Shown in pieces: positions 1-11,084 of a stretch of 64,000 bases of DNA. Position 1 is the stretch's first letter, and each line of letters opens with the position of its first letter. The notes under the pieces are model-generated. The model searched no databases and was not told the origin of the DNA. It saw only the letters and a program-made list of their open reading frames with translations. The position numbers and the translations under genes were made by a program. The stretch spans positions 7,011,001 through 7,075,000 of the forward strand of contig OY783198.1 in NCBI GenBank assembly GCA_963678675.1, given 5' to 3'. The DNA is from Xiphydria camelus. Taxonomy: Eukaryota; Arthropoda; Insecta; Hymenoptera; Xiphydriidae.

Positions 1-95
1 GTTAAACCAAACAGATGGTCGATATTTCACCAAAAACGCTTTGATTATACTCTCCAGGATTTTGGTTAAATAGATCAGGTTGTTTTTTCTCAGTG
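1..95. mobile_element. Truncated TA-type MITE, right end (family A)
   Basis: The window opens inside a short non-autonomous element. The text CTCCAGGATTTTGGTTAAA followed by TTTTTTCTCAGTG matches the right half of the complete copy at 10842-11084. Family A interiors carry repeated TTGGTTA and TAACCAAA motifs. The left end lies outside the window. Confidence 0.75.
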
Positions 96-1321
96 CACCT
101 TCGATTACTATCTATCGACGAAGCGTGCATTCGTCTGCACTGACGTACGTTGGAGATCGTACGCAGAGAGTGCACTTTGAGATGCACCTCTCTCCACCGA
201 CGGAGACGCGCGTGTGCACCAAGAAAAATCATCGCGAGTGGATGCTAAAGATATACTCAACTCGCTTATAAAAGCGTTCCGGGGAATTGCCGCGGTGTGT
301 ACAATACGCCCGGCTATATGCTACGTTATGGTGCGCCATGCCATGGTACGCCGCGCGGGGCAATGCGTCATCTGCGCCATAAAAATGTAATGGCCCCTTA
401 AATAACCTTGTGTACCATATTTATGTCGCGTTCTCTTCTTTTCCGGTCCTCCCCCTCCTCTTCTTCTCCCTTCGGCCTCGTGCTCAGCCACCCGCTGGAC
501 CCTTCGGCCGGAGGTCCGTTTCGGATATCGGTGCGCGATGTCCTCTACGCGCTCGGCGCTCTTTTTATAACGCATCGACGATACATCCGATGATTAGTCC
601 CGATACGTGTCTTGTACGAGGTTCGTGCATCGGGGAGAAAGTAGGTGGTGTGCGGCTGATCGACGCGAGCTAAAATTCAGGGACTTTCCTTCGGGGGCTT
701 TCTTTTTGGGTGATTACGTTGAAAGAAGGCCCCTCGAGTCTTCTGATTGCCTATAAAGTTAGTCTATTTAGTGTGGCTTGATTGACGTGACCTTTGACCG
801 CACTATAGTCGTCTGGAGGAGTCAAGAACGAACATATATGGATCATGCTGCCGTGCTAAGACAAAATGTCGTATCTACACTTTAACACATTACAAGATAC
901 AACAGTTTTTCTGAAATTGTTTCATGCCGTGCTCGTAGAAACGCATTCGATTTTTGTTTTTAGCTGATATATAAGAGTTGCAGATATGCCTTACACACTT
1001 GGCACAGTAATAAAGCAGATAGATATGCTCAAGTAGTCAAAAAAGCAAAAATCCATGTTTTCGCAGATACGACTTCCTGCCTCAGCAGGGCAGCAAATCA
1101 GGTTGGGTTATTTCGCTTATAGGGTAAAATCACACGATACTGACCTACGTGAGTGCCATATACATTGAGACACTGATGATAAAAGTCTATGTTTATCTAC
1201 ATGCCTGGCCACATCTAACCTTCCCCGATATCTATGAATATCTACTCTTTCTATTTTGATTCGATCGATATAAACGCCAAAGAACATCTCTACTCATTGT
1301 CAATAAGATCGTCTTCTAATC
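96..1321. other. No gene seen; region downstream of the four-exon gene
   Basis: There is no supported coding region. A TATAAAAG string at 266-273 resembles a TATA box but has no gene behind it that I can see. Bases 400-660 are CpG-rich and open in several frames by composition. I found no AATAAA on the minus strand just after the stop of the neighbouring gene, so its 3' end is not located. Confidence 0.5.
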
Positions 1322-4300
1322 TCAAAACGTTCTGAGACTTTTGGGGTGAAGATAGACAACGTAGGCGTTCATGGCGCTCAACTTGTTGGTGATCACGGGC
1401 TTCTCTTCCTTGTCCTTATAGTGCTCCTCATGCTTCGCTTCCTGGCCGAAGATCGCGTTCTTCACGCGGTGCAATTTTTCGAAAAAGGCTACTATCGGGT
1501 TTTGCTTCTTCTTCTCCTCCGGCGGCGCGGGATGCTGGAGGATGATCTGCTGATGGAAGGGAATATGCACCGAGATCGGAGGCGAATGATGCTGTGCCGC
1601 TTGCTGATGAAGATCCGATCCTGAGAAAAAAATTGTGTAACCAAGTCGCGGTACACTTACACCGAGAATAAATAATTTGCCCATCTAGATTCGTTCAATT
1701 TAATGATCATACACCCATATTAAATAATTACGCTCTCTTAGCATTATTCATGTCGACGGTTACTTGGATCGGCAAATTATTTTTCTCGGTGTATAGGAGG
1801 TTTGAAGGAGAGATAAGATGCTCACCGTCGTCCCATGTCCACGATTCTTCGTGGTGATACTGATTGCCCTGGTCGATCCAGGGATCGTTGTGACTCTCGT
1901 GGAGGGTCACCTCGGGCTCAGGCACGTGTTTGTATTCGTGCTCGTTCCAGCCGAGGGTTCTTAACTGATGGCTGAATCGATCGATTTCCATAATTTTTCT
2001 TAATACCTATGTGTGATCTATACAATTCAGTCAATTGACGACAAACTGTACTTACTCGTGCAAGTAGTTCAGCTCGTGCTTGTTGGGCGCTTTAGCTGGT
2101 TTTTCGGTGATTACCTCGACGGGGGAGGGATAATAGTGAAGATGATAATGATGGACCTCGTGTTGAAACTTCTTCGACTTTAACGATTGGAAGAACTCCA
2201 TCACGGCTTTCTTGGGACTGAAAATATGTCGATGCTATACCTACAAATCCTGCACCTGCATCGATGCTCTCCACGTTCGAAAATTTTGCGTTAAAATCTG
2301 TTTTTGTGTTAATTTTATTTTTTTGTTAAAATTAAAATGTGTTTCTCTCTTTTAGAGATTGGTACAATATATTTTATAACAAATTTTATTAAAAAATAAT
2401 TATAAAAAAAGGTACGCACAAAGCTTTTCAGTTGATTTTACAGCGTGGTAGAGTAAATTTTTCTTTCGAAAACATGAAATAGTGATGGTTATATTATAAT
2501 TTACCAGTTTCAAAGGAAAAATTATTATTCAGCACACACAGTAGGAAGATTAGAGAACTCTTACGTCTACCTCTCTTATTGTAAATATAATAAAATTTAA
2601 TCTATCAGTCTACCTATTTCCTTTTGTTAAAATGGACTGATCTTTGTATCAATTTAATATTTCTTGTATTGATTTTAACATCTTTTGAGTTAATTGTTAC
2701 ACAAAACATTAAATTTAGACAAGGAATCGGTCGATTTTAACATATAAAAATAGATGGACCGATTCAAACAAAAATTTACAACTGCATAACAAATGCATTA
2801 TCTGGAGTACGTAACTGAAAATATTGCACACTGAATAAGCAAGAACGAATGGAGTCTCTTGATTTTTCAGAAAACAAAATATTCTCAGCGAAATCTATAC
2901 CGATATGCCGCAACGCATGGCCAAATGAAGCAGCTAAATAAATTGTAGTCGTCATTAAATGACCGATCGATTATCGTGGCGCGAGCGCGCGACAAACCGT
3001 TGAAGCATCCCCCAAAGTGTCGACAAGCGGTTTAATCCTTCGATAAATGGCGCGCAACAGCGGGCAAATTGGTCGCTGTTCGAAAATTAATTTGCCATTA
3101 GCGCCAACAAATTTGGGCGGCCGCGTTACCGCAGATCCGCGAACGCGGCCAGGATCTAACCGCGGTAGGGTACGAAATAAATAATGCGTAATCCCGGGGA
3201 AAATATTCGTCGTCAATTATGGAAAGCCAACTTGTCGATCGTGCCGCGGCAGCTTATGACGATCGGCCGCAGTTCGCAAGTGCATTCGGGTGCATTGCAT
3301 GACTCTCGGATGGTTTGCCTCGTATGACTCAAATTTGTTGAATCTATAATAGAGTATCCATGTATAAAGATCGGTTGCAAATACAACTGGATCAAACGGG
3401 CAGTCATTTTAATATGAAATAAATTAATCGAGAAAGTCGATTGATGAAATCATTTAATTTTATCCACGCAAACTCTCGTCGTTCTGTTGGATTCTACACA
3501 GCCTATAATTATACCAATATATAATTCGATTTATTCGCCAATCAATGAATTGCACATTTATACTGAGAGAAGGGGGATAGTAAAATCAACCATAATCGCA
3601 AAGTTGAATTTTCTTGGTTGCTAGTATTAGTATAATATTTATGATTAGACAGATCATGAATACAGTTGAAATAACTCTTGTTGTGTTACTATAGTAATAA
3701 CGCGTTGTATTTTATAATAGCCATTGCATTATGGACGAATTAACCACAAAAGTAGATCAATAATATTACTGCATGATAGTGTCAACTATATAAAAAAAAA
3801 GATTGAGGACATCTATCAACCGTGATGTAAATTGACTTGCGGCTGCAATAATTCAGATTTCTTATAATTATAACCAAAATTTTTCACTGTCTAGAACAAC
3901 TATATAATTATGGTTGTTGGCAAAATCGATCACGATTTCTGGTTAAATTATGGTTTCTTGAACCAGATTTTTCTCAGAGTGTGTATACGCTCCGAGAAAA
4001 ATAACCTGGTCAATCTAACCGAAATCGTGGAGACCATAACCAAACCATTTGGTGAAATATCAAGTCTCCATCTAGTTAATTAAACTGATCATTTTCTGGT
4101 TGGAATAACTAGATATCGCTTATTAAATAAAACAACGTCATAACTCAAAATGCTAGAAAACGCGTATTTAAAGTTTCAAATTGCTGTCATTTGTATATGA
4201 AAATAATGATTTACAATCAAAATATTTGTATATTTCGGCAAAATAATCAGTTGTATTAATTATCAAGTACTTAAACTCTTTGTGCAAATATAATAAACAT

Positions 4301-5992
4301 CTGCAAAATCAAAAATAATGCTCTCACTCCGACTTGTGACGTTATTTGAGTTATGACGTTGTCTTATTTAATAAGCGATATGTACCTAGTTAGAATAACT
4401 AAATATTTGACTAAACTTATTGGTATTTTAGTTAGAATAACTAAATTCGTTTAAGGCGGTCGAGTCAGTTGAAATTTGGAAAAAAATCAATTTTTGGTTT
4501 TTTGCGTTTTCTGACTCATATATATATAATCTACGTGAAAAAAATCGATATACTCGAATTCATAAAAATTGAGATGTTATGGCCATTAGAGCAGAAATGA
4601 TCGATTACTGAATATAACATATCTTTCCTACATACGTGATATTACTTTTATAGAACATCAGAATGCAAATAAGATGCACTGTGATGGGAAATATACTTAT
4701 AACATTGTGTATAATATTCATATTTTTCATCTCTTTCAATAATATATTTTTTTATCTGAAAATTTTTTTTTATTGTAAAAGTTGGAAAAATTATATTATT
4801 TGACCTTAGAAACTAAAAGAGAAATGTATGGAAAGTGAATAGCAAAGATTTCAATTAAAAGTAGTAAATTCATAAGACAAACTTTAACGCTCATTTCCCA
4901 ACACTTACACTTTGCTTTACTTCTCGTAGGATTCAGATTGAACCGAGGCACCGATTTGGATGGGCTACATCTTATTCTCTTCATAAGAAGATGCTTTCTC
5001 GTTCGAGTGTAGGAATTTATGATAGAATATAATTTGTGGTAGTGGTACTCGTTTCCATATCGATTTTTTGATAAATAAAATTTTCACGAATAAATATAGT
5101 GATATCTTCGTTTGTGGAGTTACAAATTGAAATCCCTACACTCGAACGAGAAAGAATCTTCTTACGAAGAGAAAAAGTTGTAGCCCATCCAAGTCGGTGC
5201 TTCGGTTCACTCTGAATCTTACGAGGCGTACAAAAATTAAAATAGCTTATATTGACAATTGGAGCCATCGGTAGCCTTATTCTTAGTGGTAATTTTTTAA
5301 GTATTTTGGGGGAGTAGTATATAGTATTTTTTATAAAAATGTACATAATTTATTTCCTAATAAAATCTTAATATGAAATTTTTTTTTCAGGCTGACTCGA
5401 CCCCCTTAACCAGATGCGTTTTGTCACTTTAACCAAATCATTTTTCTCAGTGCAATAATTTTCAAAAGCGCCGTCAAAAAAATTACGTCGCAAACCGCAG
5501 AGAGAAATCGTCGAATTCAGTCGAGCCCGATATCGCGGGAAACTGCCGGCCAATTGAAACCAGCCAACGCCGTGATTAATTCGGATTAGCCGGTTTGGTT
5601 AATTTATCGGTGCGTTAGAAGGAAAGGGGTCCGGTTCTGCCTAACGAACAGCTCGAACGTTAATAGCGACAAAGTACATCGAGCGTGCTTTACGCGTACG
5701 TATTGGTACACGTTATATACGAGTGATCTGTAACTCGGGGTAACCTCGACACATTCCGGGACGCATGCAGCCGATTCTCTCCGCGTTTGTACACGAAGTG
5801 ACCTGTAACTCGTGGCACTACGGTTGTCGGTATTCTCGATGCGAAGTGCATTCGGCGGGAGACAACTGCTGTTTAGCGGTCGACTGCAGCTGCCGACGAT
5901 TGCAGCGCGCTCTGTATGGTATATTTAGGTGTAGGTACTTACTTGAAGAACAGCGCTTCCGACGAGTGGGTCAAGAGCAGCAGGGATAGCAT
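1322..5992 (-). CDS. Predicted secreted histidine-rich protein, four exons, 218 residues, function unknown
   Basis: Read on the minus strand, the coding exons are 5992-5943, 2217-2056, 1971-1826 and 1620-1322. Every junction is GT-AG and the phases agree (2, 2, 1), giving 657 nt in one frame with a TGA stop. Donors are strong: GTAAGTAC twice and GTGAGC once. The start is the ATG after TTTGCAG at 5992. It gives a short hydrophobic N-terminus (MLSLLLLTHSSEA), a likely signal peptide. An in-frame stop lies just upstream, but that TTTGCAG could itself be an acceptor, so a further 5' exon is possible. The mature chain is His, Lys, Glu and Pro rich, with HHYHLHYYP at residues 39-47. A motif repeats: NP..AV..FFQSL near 17-29 and NPIVAFFEKL at 160-169, each followed by a basic amphipathic stretch. 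I see no cysteine pattern, transmembrane span or catalytic motif, and I recognise no family. It may be a cuticle, saliva or haemolymph protein; that is a guess. Confidence 0.78.
1660..1791. mobile_element. 132-bp TA-flanked MITE inside intron 3
   Basis: The ends CACCGAGAATAAATAATTTG and CAAATTATTTTTCTCGGTG are inverted repeats flanked by TA. The element occupies most of the 205-bp intron (1621-1825) of the secreted protein gene. It accounts for the antisense ATG and apparent frame at 1684, which is not a real start. Confidence 0.75.
3561..3982. mobile_element. TA-type MITE, family C copy 1
   Basis: The left end reads TACTGAGAGAAG and the right end AACCAGATTTTTCTCAGAGTG in part. The interior (ATCATGAATACAGTTGAAAT and onwards) is clearly homologous to 54946-55487. 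It lies in intron 1 of the minus-strand gene. Confidence 0.65.
4113..4381. mobile_element. Nested MITE with ATCGCTTATTAAATAA ends
   Basis: Both ends read ATATCGCTTATTAAATAA and continue into ACAACGTCATAACTCAAA, an inverted repeat of about 36 bp with few mismatches. The CA(T/C)AACTCAAA part is shared with the elements at 12286-12521 and 62481-62713. Confidence 0.75.
4455..5405. mobile_element. 951-bp TTAA-flanked non-autonomous element
   Basis: The element is flanked by TTAA on both sides (4451-4454 and 5406-5409), and its ends are GGCGGTCGAGTCAG and CTGACTCGACCCCC. A TTAA target is typical of piggyBac and Kolobok elements. No transposase frame remains. The middle holds a second inverted repeat (4922-5226). 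Confidence 0.75.
4922..5226. repeat. Internal inverted repeat within the TTAA element
   Basis: The left arm (4922-5020, with GGATGGGCTACATCTT and CTCGTTCGAGTGTAGG) pairs with a right arm at about 5131-5226 (CCTACACTCGAACGAG and TAGCCCATCC). Arms are about 100 bp and the loop is about 110 bp. Short antisense frames here are by-products of this repeat. Confidence 0.65.
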
Positions 5993-6280
5993 CTGCAAAG
6001 AATCGAAGCGACAGGTATTTCATTAGACGCTGCGCTATGCAGAAGAGCCGGGGATTAAAAGAACTCTTCTCGCGGGGCGTTCAAAGGCTTTTATCGTTCT
6101 CGGGTGATGCATCACGAGATTCGAAGCCATTGGAGCATGGGCAGTACGGACTAGATATCGTAATCCGATCGGAGGCTACTTGGTTACGCTTTCTATTATG
6201 TATTTTTATAAATGGATATGCAGTGTCATTTTTTTCTTTCGTGTAACTTTATAAATAGTTACGATCTACTAAAGATATCT

Positions 6281-6510
6281 ACATCATCATCATTATAAAG
6301 TTATCAGTCCTAAGACACACAGGTTTGATACCATTCTCCATCTTTTCCTATCCTCCGCTAGTCCTTTAATTTCCCTGTATTTTGAACAACCTACATCCTT
6401 AACGATTTGCGAAATGTAGTCTAAACGCGGCCTATACCAATACCTCTCTTTTTTCCCGTTTCTGCTTCTAAGATGTCTCTTAGCAGTCCCTCATGTCTTA
6501 ATATATGAGT
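6281..6510 (-). pseudogene. LINE 3' remnant: reverse transcriptase C-terminus plus ATG-repeat tail
   Basis: Minus-strand translation gives an arginine-rich C-terminal tail of the kind that ends many insect non-LTR retrotransposon ORF2 proteins: LRHEGLLRDILEAETGKKRG, then a one-base frameshift, then PRLDYISQIVKDVGCSKYRE and LAEDRKRWRMV, with a stop at 6293. The stop is followed by (ATG)n, seen as CATCATCATCAT at 6281-6292, as expected for a LINE with a microsatellite tail. Only the last 75 or so residues are left. It is 5'-truncated, the usual result of incomplete target-primed reverse transcription. The clade is not certain. Confidence 0.75.
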
Positions 6511-7498
6511 CGTATATTTTCAAAACTCACTCTTATGTCATTTTAAGATATATACAGAAAACTGTTTGAAAGCATTCTAAGTTTAGGGGAGTATTAAAAA
6601 TTTATCACTAGATTACACTACAAATCCTTAATCAGTTTACAATAGTTTCAGAAATCACTGGTTAGTGAAAAAAAGTCATAATTTACGATTTGCAAATAGT
6701 AAAGAATTACTTTTGCACCTAAGTAAATCATTCAGTTGGGTTTGCACCCGATATGATGTAACAAATACTGAAAATAAAAAAAATATTAGTATGAACAACT
6801 GAGAATAACTTTATTAAGAATATGCAAAAAATGAGTATTATATTCTTTTAATCGTGACTCTGTAAATGGACCGACTTTTGCCGATCTAGAAATTGAATTT
6901 CGAGGTCGACATACGCTGGCTTCCTGCATTCTTCACCCCTTCAGTACTTTAATATTTTATTTTATTTTATTTTATTATAAAACAATTAAACAAGACAATT
7001 AAATCGGCGCACTCTAGACTAACCCAACTAAACAAACAAATACTAGAAGCGGCTGATATGGTAACGTGACAATATGTTGACATTTTAATAGTTTGAGAGT
7101 AAAGAGTGACTTTTGCATCCAAATATTGAAACCAATGAGTGAGTTTTGCATTCAACCTTATATTTTCAAATCACATTGCTATTTAAAGAGCGGATTCTAC
7201 ATCTGACCAATATGCTATGAATGTTCCTTTGCATATTCTGAGACAGATGGCGTATATATCTCGATTTTTTAATTTTTGTCGAAGAGTTAGTTTTGCATAT
7301 ATACGACTCATTATTATGGCCTATCAGCTGATCTCTTCTTTTCGTTATATTTTTCCAGAGTCGTCGGTTTTCCCCTACTTTTTTCAAGATTTCTTCATTT
7401 GAGATTTTCTCGATCCATTTTACTTTTAACATTCTCCTGTAGCACTACATTTCGAAGCTTTCTAATTTTTTCTTTTCCACCGTAAAGATATCTAGGTA
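6511..7498. other. AT-rich, no gene seen
   Basis: The region is AT-rich with one (TTTTA)n microsatellite at about 6953-6976. The opposed frames around 7166-7432 overlap on both strands and show no family resemblance. Confidence 0.5.
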
Positions 7499-7694
7499 CA
7501 CCGAGAAAAAAATATGGTAGATATGATTAAATTAGCGGTCATGAGCGGGGGAACGCAAATCAAGTTACTTGAACTAATAATTTACTAAAATTGACTACAG
7601 CTTGTTTTTGTCAAGCAGTTATCAATCGTTATAAATAAATTATTTAATTCAAGTGACCGCCAATTTAGTCGAATCTACTATTTTTTTCTCTGTG
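7499..7694. mobile_element. TA-flanked MITE, 196 bp
   Basis: The ends are CACCGAGAAAAAAATATGGT and CTACTATTTTTTTCTCTGTG, with TA on both sides. The interior contains the paired segments ATTAGCGGTCA and TGACCGCCAAT. It is a distinct interior type within the CACYGAG group. Confidence 0.75.
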
Positions 7695-7714
7695 TATGGA
7701 TATAAAAGAACACG

Positions 7715-8305
7715 TTCTGACTGATTCATCAACGTCGAGCCGAAACCGCTGAAGCTAATCACATGAAATTTGGACAGTAGATTTTTTTATGACATAAGCA
7801 CCCATGAAGAAAGGATTTTACGAAATTATTTCTTTACACTGAGAGAAAATTATAGTTAGGTCGCACAGCAATAAGTGTAGCTATGACTGCTATACTTTAA
7901 AGATAAATGAGGTTAACTAGACAATACTGGTAATATAGCAATACCAAATAGTAACAAGAGCAATGCGTATTGCTGAAATAACTATATATATAGCTGAAAT
8001 AGAAATACGAATTACCAAGGTAATTAGAACTTATTCTTTTATTAATAAACTACTAGTACTGCCACGTACAACCTATAAAATTTCTCTCGGTGTAATGTAA
8101 TAAAATACGGGATGTAAATTTGTATGAAAATCCATCATTTTTGAAGCTTGATCCATGAAAAGTGGTATTTGGCCTTCCGGTTAGAAATTAAGAAAGACGT
8201 GTTTTAGGATTTTTGGAAATTTTTCCCTTAAGGGGCTAATAAAATAGGGGATGACATTATTTCGAGCTCCACGTGGACGAAGTCACGGTCGGAAAGCTAG
8301 TTTGA
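7715..8305. repeat. Old dispersed insect-type repeat, split by a MITE
   Basis: The flanks of the MITE at 7837-8092 read as one repeat, from CCGAAACCGCTGAAGC and CATGAAATTTGGACAGTAG to CACGTGGACGAAGTCACGG and AAAGCTAGT. From memory, similar strings are common dispersed repeats in insect genomes. I cannot assign the superfamily. Confidence 0.45.
7837..8092. mobile_element. TA-flanked MITE, 256 bp (family F)
   Basis: The ends are CACTGAGAGAAAATTATAG and ATAAAATTTCTCTCGGTG, with TA on both sides. The interior (GTATTGCTGAAATAACTATA) matches the element at 44978-45862, which lets the insertion in that copy be delimited. Confidence 0.8.
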
Positions 8306-9725
8306 TATAATAATTTAGGTTGTTTCTTACATAATCAACAGTCATTTTGGACTTATGCAGTTTTCATGTGAAGCCGACGATATGACAATTATTTTCTCTC
8401 CAAGACAATATCGAACGCAAAACATTATAAAGTACCTACGTTAAAATCCGTACACATATTAATTCACGTGATTGATTTTTTGTATTAATGTAAACGTAAA
8501 AACGATCCAGTGGCTCGCGAAACAAAACACATTCTCGTAATACCAAAACCGCGTCGCATCTCGAGGCACATAAAATAAATCGACACAAAAAACAATCCGT
8601 AAAAACGCCTTGCATTCGCCTTACGCTATAGAAATGCGAGCTCGCGCCGATTACCGCTGTTATCGATTAACGGAAGAGGTGAAAAAAAAATGATGGAATT
8701 ACTTGAAGAACCACGCGCGTCCTCATAGTGTCCCAGTACACGCGGACACCGGGTGCCACGTGCGATGCATAACAAACTGAGAATTGCAATGAAACAGGAT
8801 CCCCTTATATCCACTCGCTCACTCTCTCCCCGTTACGTCCGGCGTTTTTTTTTTCAAACTTGCTGAGAGTTCATCAAACGCACGAGAGCTAGCGCGACGA
8901 CGACGGCGACAGCCACACCGCTGACAGTGGCATAGTGACAGTGACACTGGCCCGACGTAATTGGCGCTGACTGCAATATCGCACCGCTGAATCGTTACAG
9001 CGTTCCGCTTGCCGTTCACCTCAAATTTGCGTTGGGTTATAAGTTCGAATGACTTACGACGCGACGGTATGCCTTTGATAATCAGAGGGCTAATTAAACT
9101 ACGACGTTTTTTAATAACTATTTGAATTTTTCTCACCCGCACTTCGTATACACATGTATGGCGATTTCCTGCATTACCTATAAGTGTGTATAAAGGTAGG
9201 CTAGCTTTCCAAAATGTGCAGAAAATGTCAGCACGTTGATGGATGGCGATGAGGGAAACTGGAGAAATAAGAGAAGCGAGATGGCGTCGAAAAGGAAAAG
9301 AAAATCGATGAAAAATAAATTATGCGGATATGTTACTAGCCGTTAGAAAACCGGTTTCATAGGTGCGTGTACCGGTAACGATATAGAGGAGCAGATCGAC
9401 GAGATTTTTAGTGCAAAATTCACGAACGACTCGCCGTTGCATTTGCCGGATTCTCAGATTCCGAGATCACTTGCACTTCCTCTGATTTATTTTTACATTT
9501 TTTTTTGTTGAAACTAATCATTTTCGTCTTCCTAATTTTAAATCGCAGTGAGACGTAATACATTCATCCCCCAACGTAGAAATATTCGACTTTAAGTCAG
9601 GCTAATGTCAGAAATCGAAAAAGTAGAGACGAATTTAGCGATAGCACAGGACCACAGTGATTTTGTATCTCGAACCAGACCAGGTGATTCTTATAGATTT
9701 ATGTGCGCTAAAAACGAATCTAACT
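8306..9725. other. No gene seen
   Basis: This is apparently single-copy DNA. Bases 8820-9140 are CpG-rich and carry an antisense frame of 107 codons that I do not recognise. No splice-consistent gene was found. Confidence 0.45.
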
Positions 9726-10225
9726 CTCAAATTTGCGTACCACACACGTCAGGATTTTGATATACTTGAGGTTAAATATACGAAAACGGGCGATTTTGGC
9801 CATATTCACGGCTCTATTACAATGAAACTAAACAATTTTTCTTAATTGCACTTACAGCATTTGAAAGTGTCGTTTTTTAGTTTTCCAGTCCATTACTTGA
9901 TTGCTTCTAAACGATTGGATAAAGCTAAGTTTCAGTACGACAAGTCGATCGTGTAGGTCCACCGCGATACGCGCCTAAATGAATCTGAATAATAGACTTG
10001 TTTTGAAATGTGGCTTTATAAAATTGTTTAGGAACAATCAAGTAATGCCTTGAAAAGTTAAAAAACAACACTTTCAAATGCTGCAAGTTCAATTAAGAAA
10101 AAATGTTTACTTTCATTGTAATGGAGCCATGAATATGGCCAAAATTGCCCGTTTTCATACATTAATTAAGGTAATGGAGGTTAACCTCAAGTATCTCGAA
10201 ATCCTCACGCGGTACGCAAATAAAC
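9726..10225. repeat. Long inverted repeat, arms about 200 bp
   Basis: The left arm (about 9726-9920) and right arm (about 10013-10225) are reverse complements with scattered mismatches and small gaps. Examples are ACGGGCGATTTTGGCCATAT against ATATGGCCAAAATTGCCCGT, and AGTCCATTACTTGATTG against CAATCAAGTAATGCC. The loop is about 90 bp. No clear transposon ends or target duplication are visible. Confidence 0.8.
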
Positions 10226-10841
10226 CTAACTATACTATTCTCTCCTCTCCTTTATGATACTTTGGTCTTCTTCCACTTATATTCTCATACTTCTTTTCTT
10301 TTCTTAACTCTTCTCTCTTTCTCTCCCCCTCCTCTCCCTCTCTCTCTCTTTCACTCTTCTATATTTCACCCGTGGAATCCTTCACGCACGGTTACTCTCG
10401 ATAAAACGGGAAAAAGGGCAAAATCGACGAGCACAACGTCCGCTTCTGGGCAAAACGTTGCGGCGTATTATCGCATGTAGTTATCAGCCTTCCATCCAGT
10501 CGGTTCACTTTCCTATAACGCAGTTTTCTGCGTTCTCGCATTTGCGCCGTCGTGAAAGGTACCCTCGAGGCTCCGTTCGACCGGATGCTCGTTTCATTCC
10601 GCGTTATCGTCGGAAGATAGAAAAAAGAATCACACGGACGGACGGGAATTGTAGTGAAAGATGAATTTATACTTTTTATCGCTTCCTCCCTAGGCGCTCG
10701 TAGTCACGCAATTTTGTTTACAGCGTGTTCCAACGACTGCCGATGTCCCTTTGTTACGAACGTTCGAGGTTTACAGCTGAGAAAAATATATAGATGAATG
10801 TCACAGTCCATAGATATAAATCTGTATTCTCTGTATGTATG
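10226..10841. other. No gene seen; CT-rich tract
   Basis: A pyrimidine-rich CTCTCC tract lies at about 10300-10352. The short frames here are by-products of composition. Confidence 0.45.
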
Positions 10842-11084
10842 CACTGAGAAAAATAACTTGGTTAAAATGACAAAACGCATCTGGTTAAACGAGTTTAATT
10901 ATTTCAACCAAAATATTAGTAACTTGAACCAAATATTTCGTTATTCTAACTACATGCCCAGTTATCCTAATCAGAAAATAGTCAGTCTAACCAATCAGAT
11001 CGAGAGAGGATCCATATTTCACCAAACAGTTTGGTTGTGGTCTCCAGGATTTTAGTTAAATTCATCAGATTATTTTTCTCAGTG
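10842..11084. mobile_element. Family A MITE, complete copy, 243 bp
   Basis: The ends are CACTGAGAAAAATAACTTGG and ATTATTTTTCTCAGTG. The interior repeats TTAGTTATTC-like and AACCAAA motifs, and carries the ACCAAACAGTTTGGT palindrome typical of this family. It is the best complete reference copy in the window. Confidence 0.8.

Larger units (their letters stand above)
3988..5452. mobile_element. Family A MITE broken by two younger elements
   Basis: The outer ends are CTCCGAGAAAAATAACC on the left and AACCAAATCATTTTTCTCAGTG on the right. The two interior halves match family A, with TTAGAATAACTAAAT motifs. The element is interrupted at 4113-4381 and at 4455-5405. Removing both restores an interior like that of 10842-11084. 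It lies in intron 1 of the four-exon gene. Confidence 0.7.

Noticed and set aside
2092..2274. Minus-strand ORF starting at 2274
   Set aside because: Wrong frame over exon 2 of the secreted protein gene; the in-phase frame runs from 2217 to 2056.
5765..5989. 74-codon cysteine-containing plus-strand frame
   Set aside because: Antisense to exon 1 of the minus-strand gene at its end; no signal peptide and no splice support.
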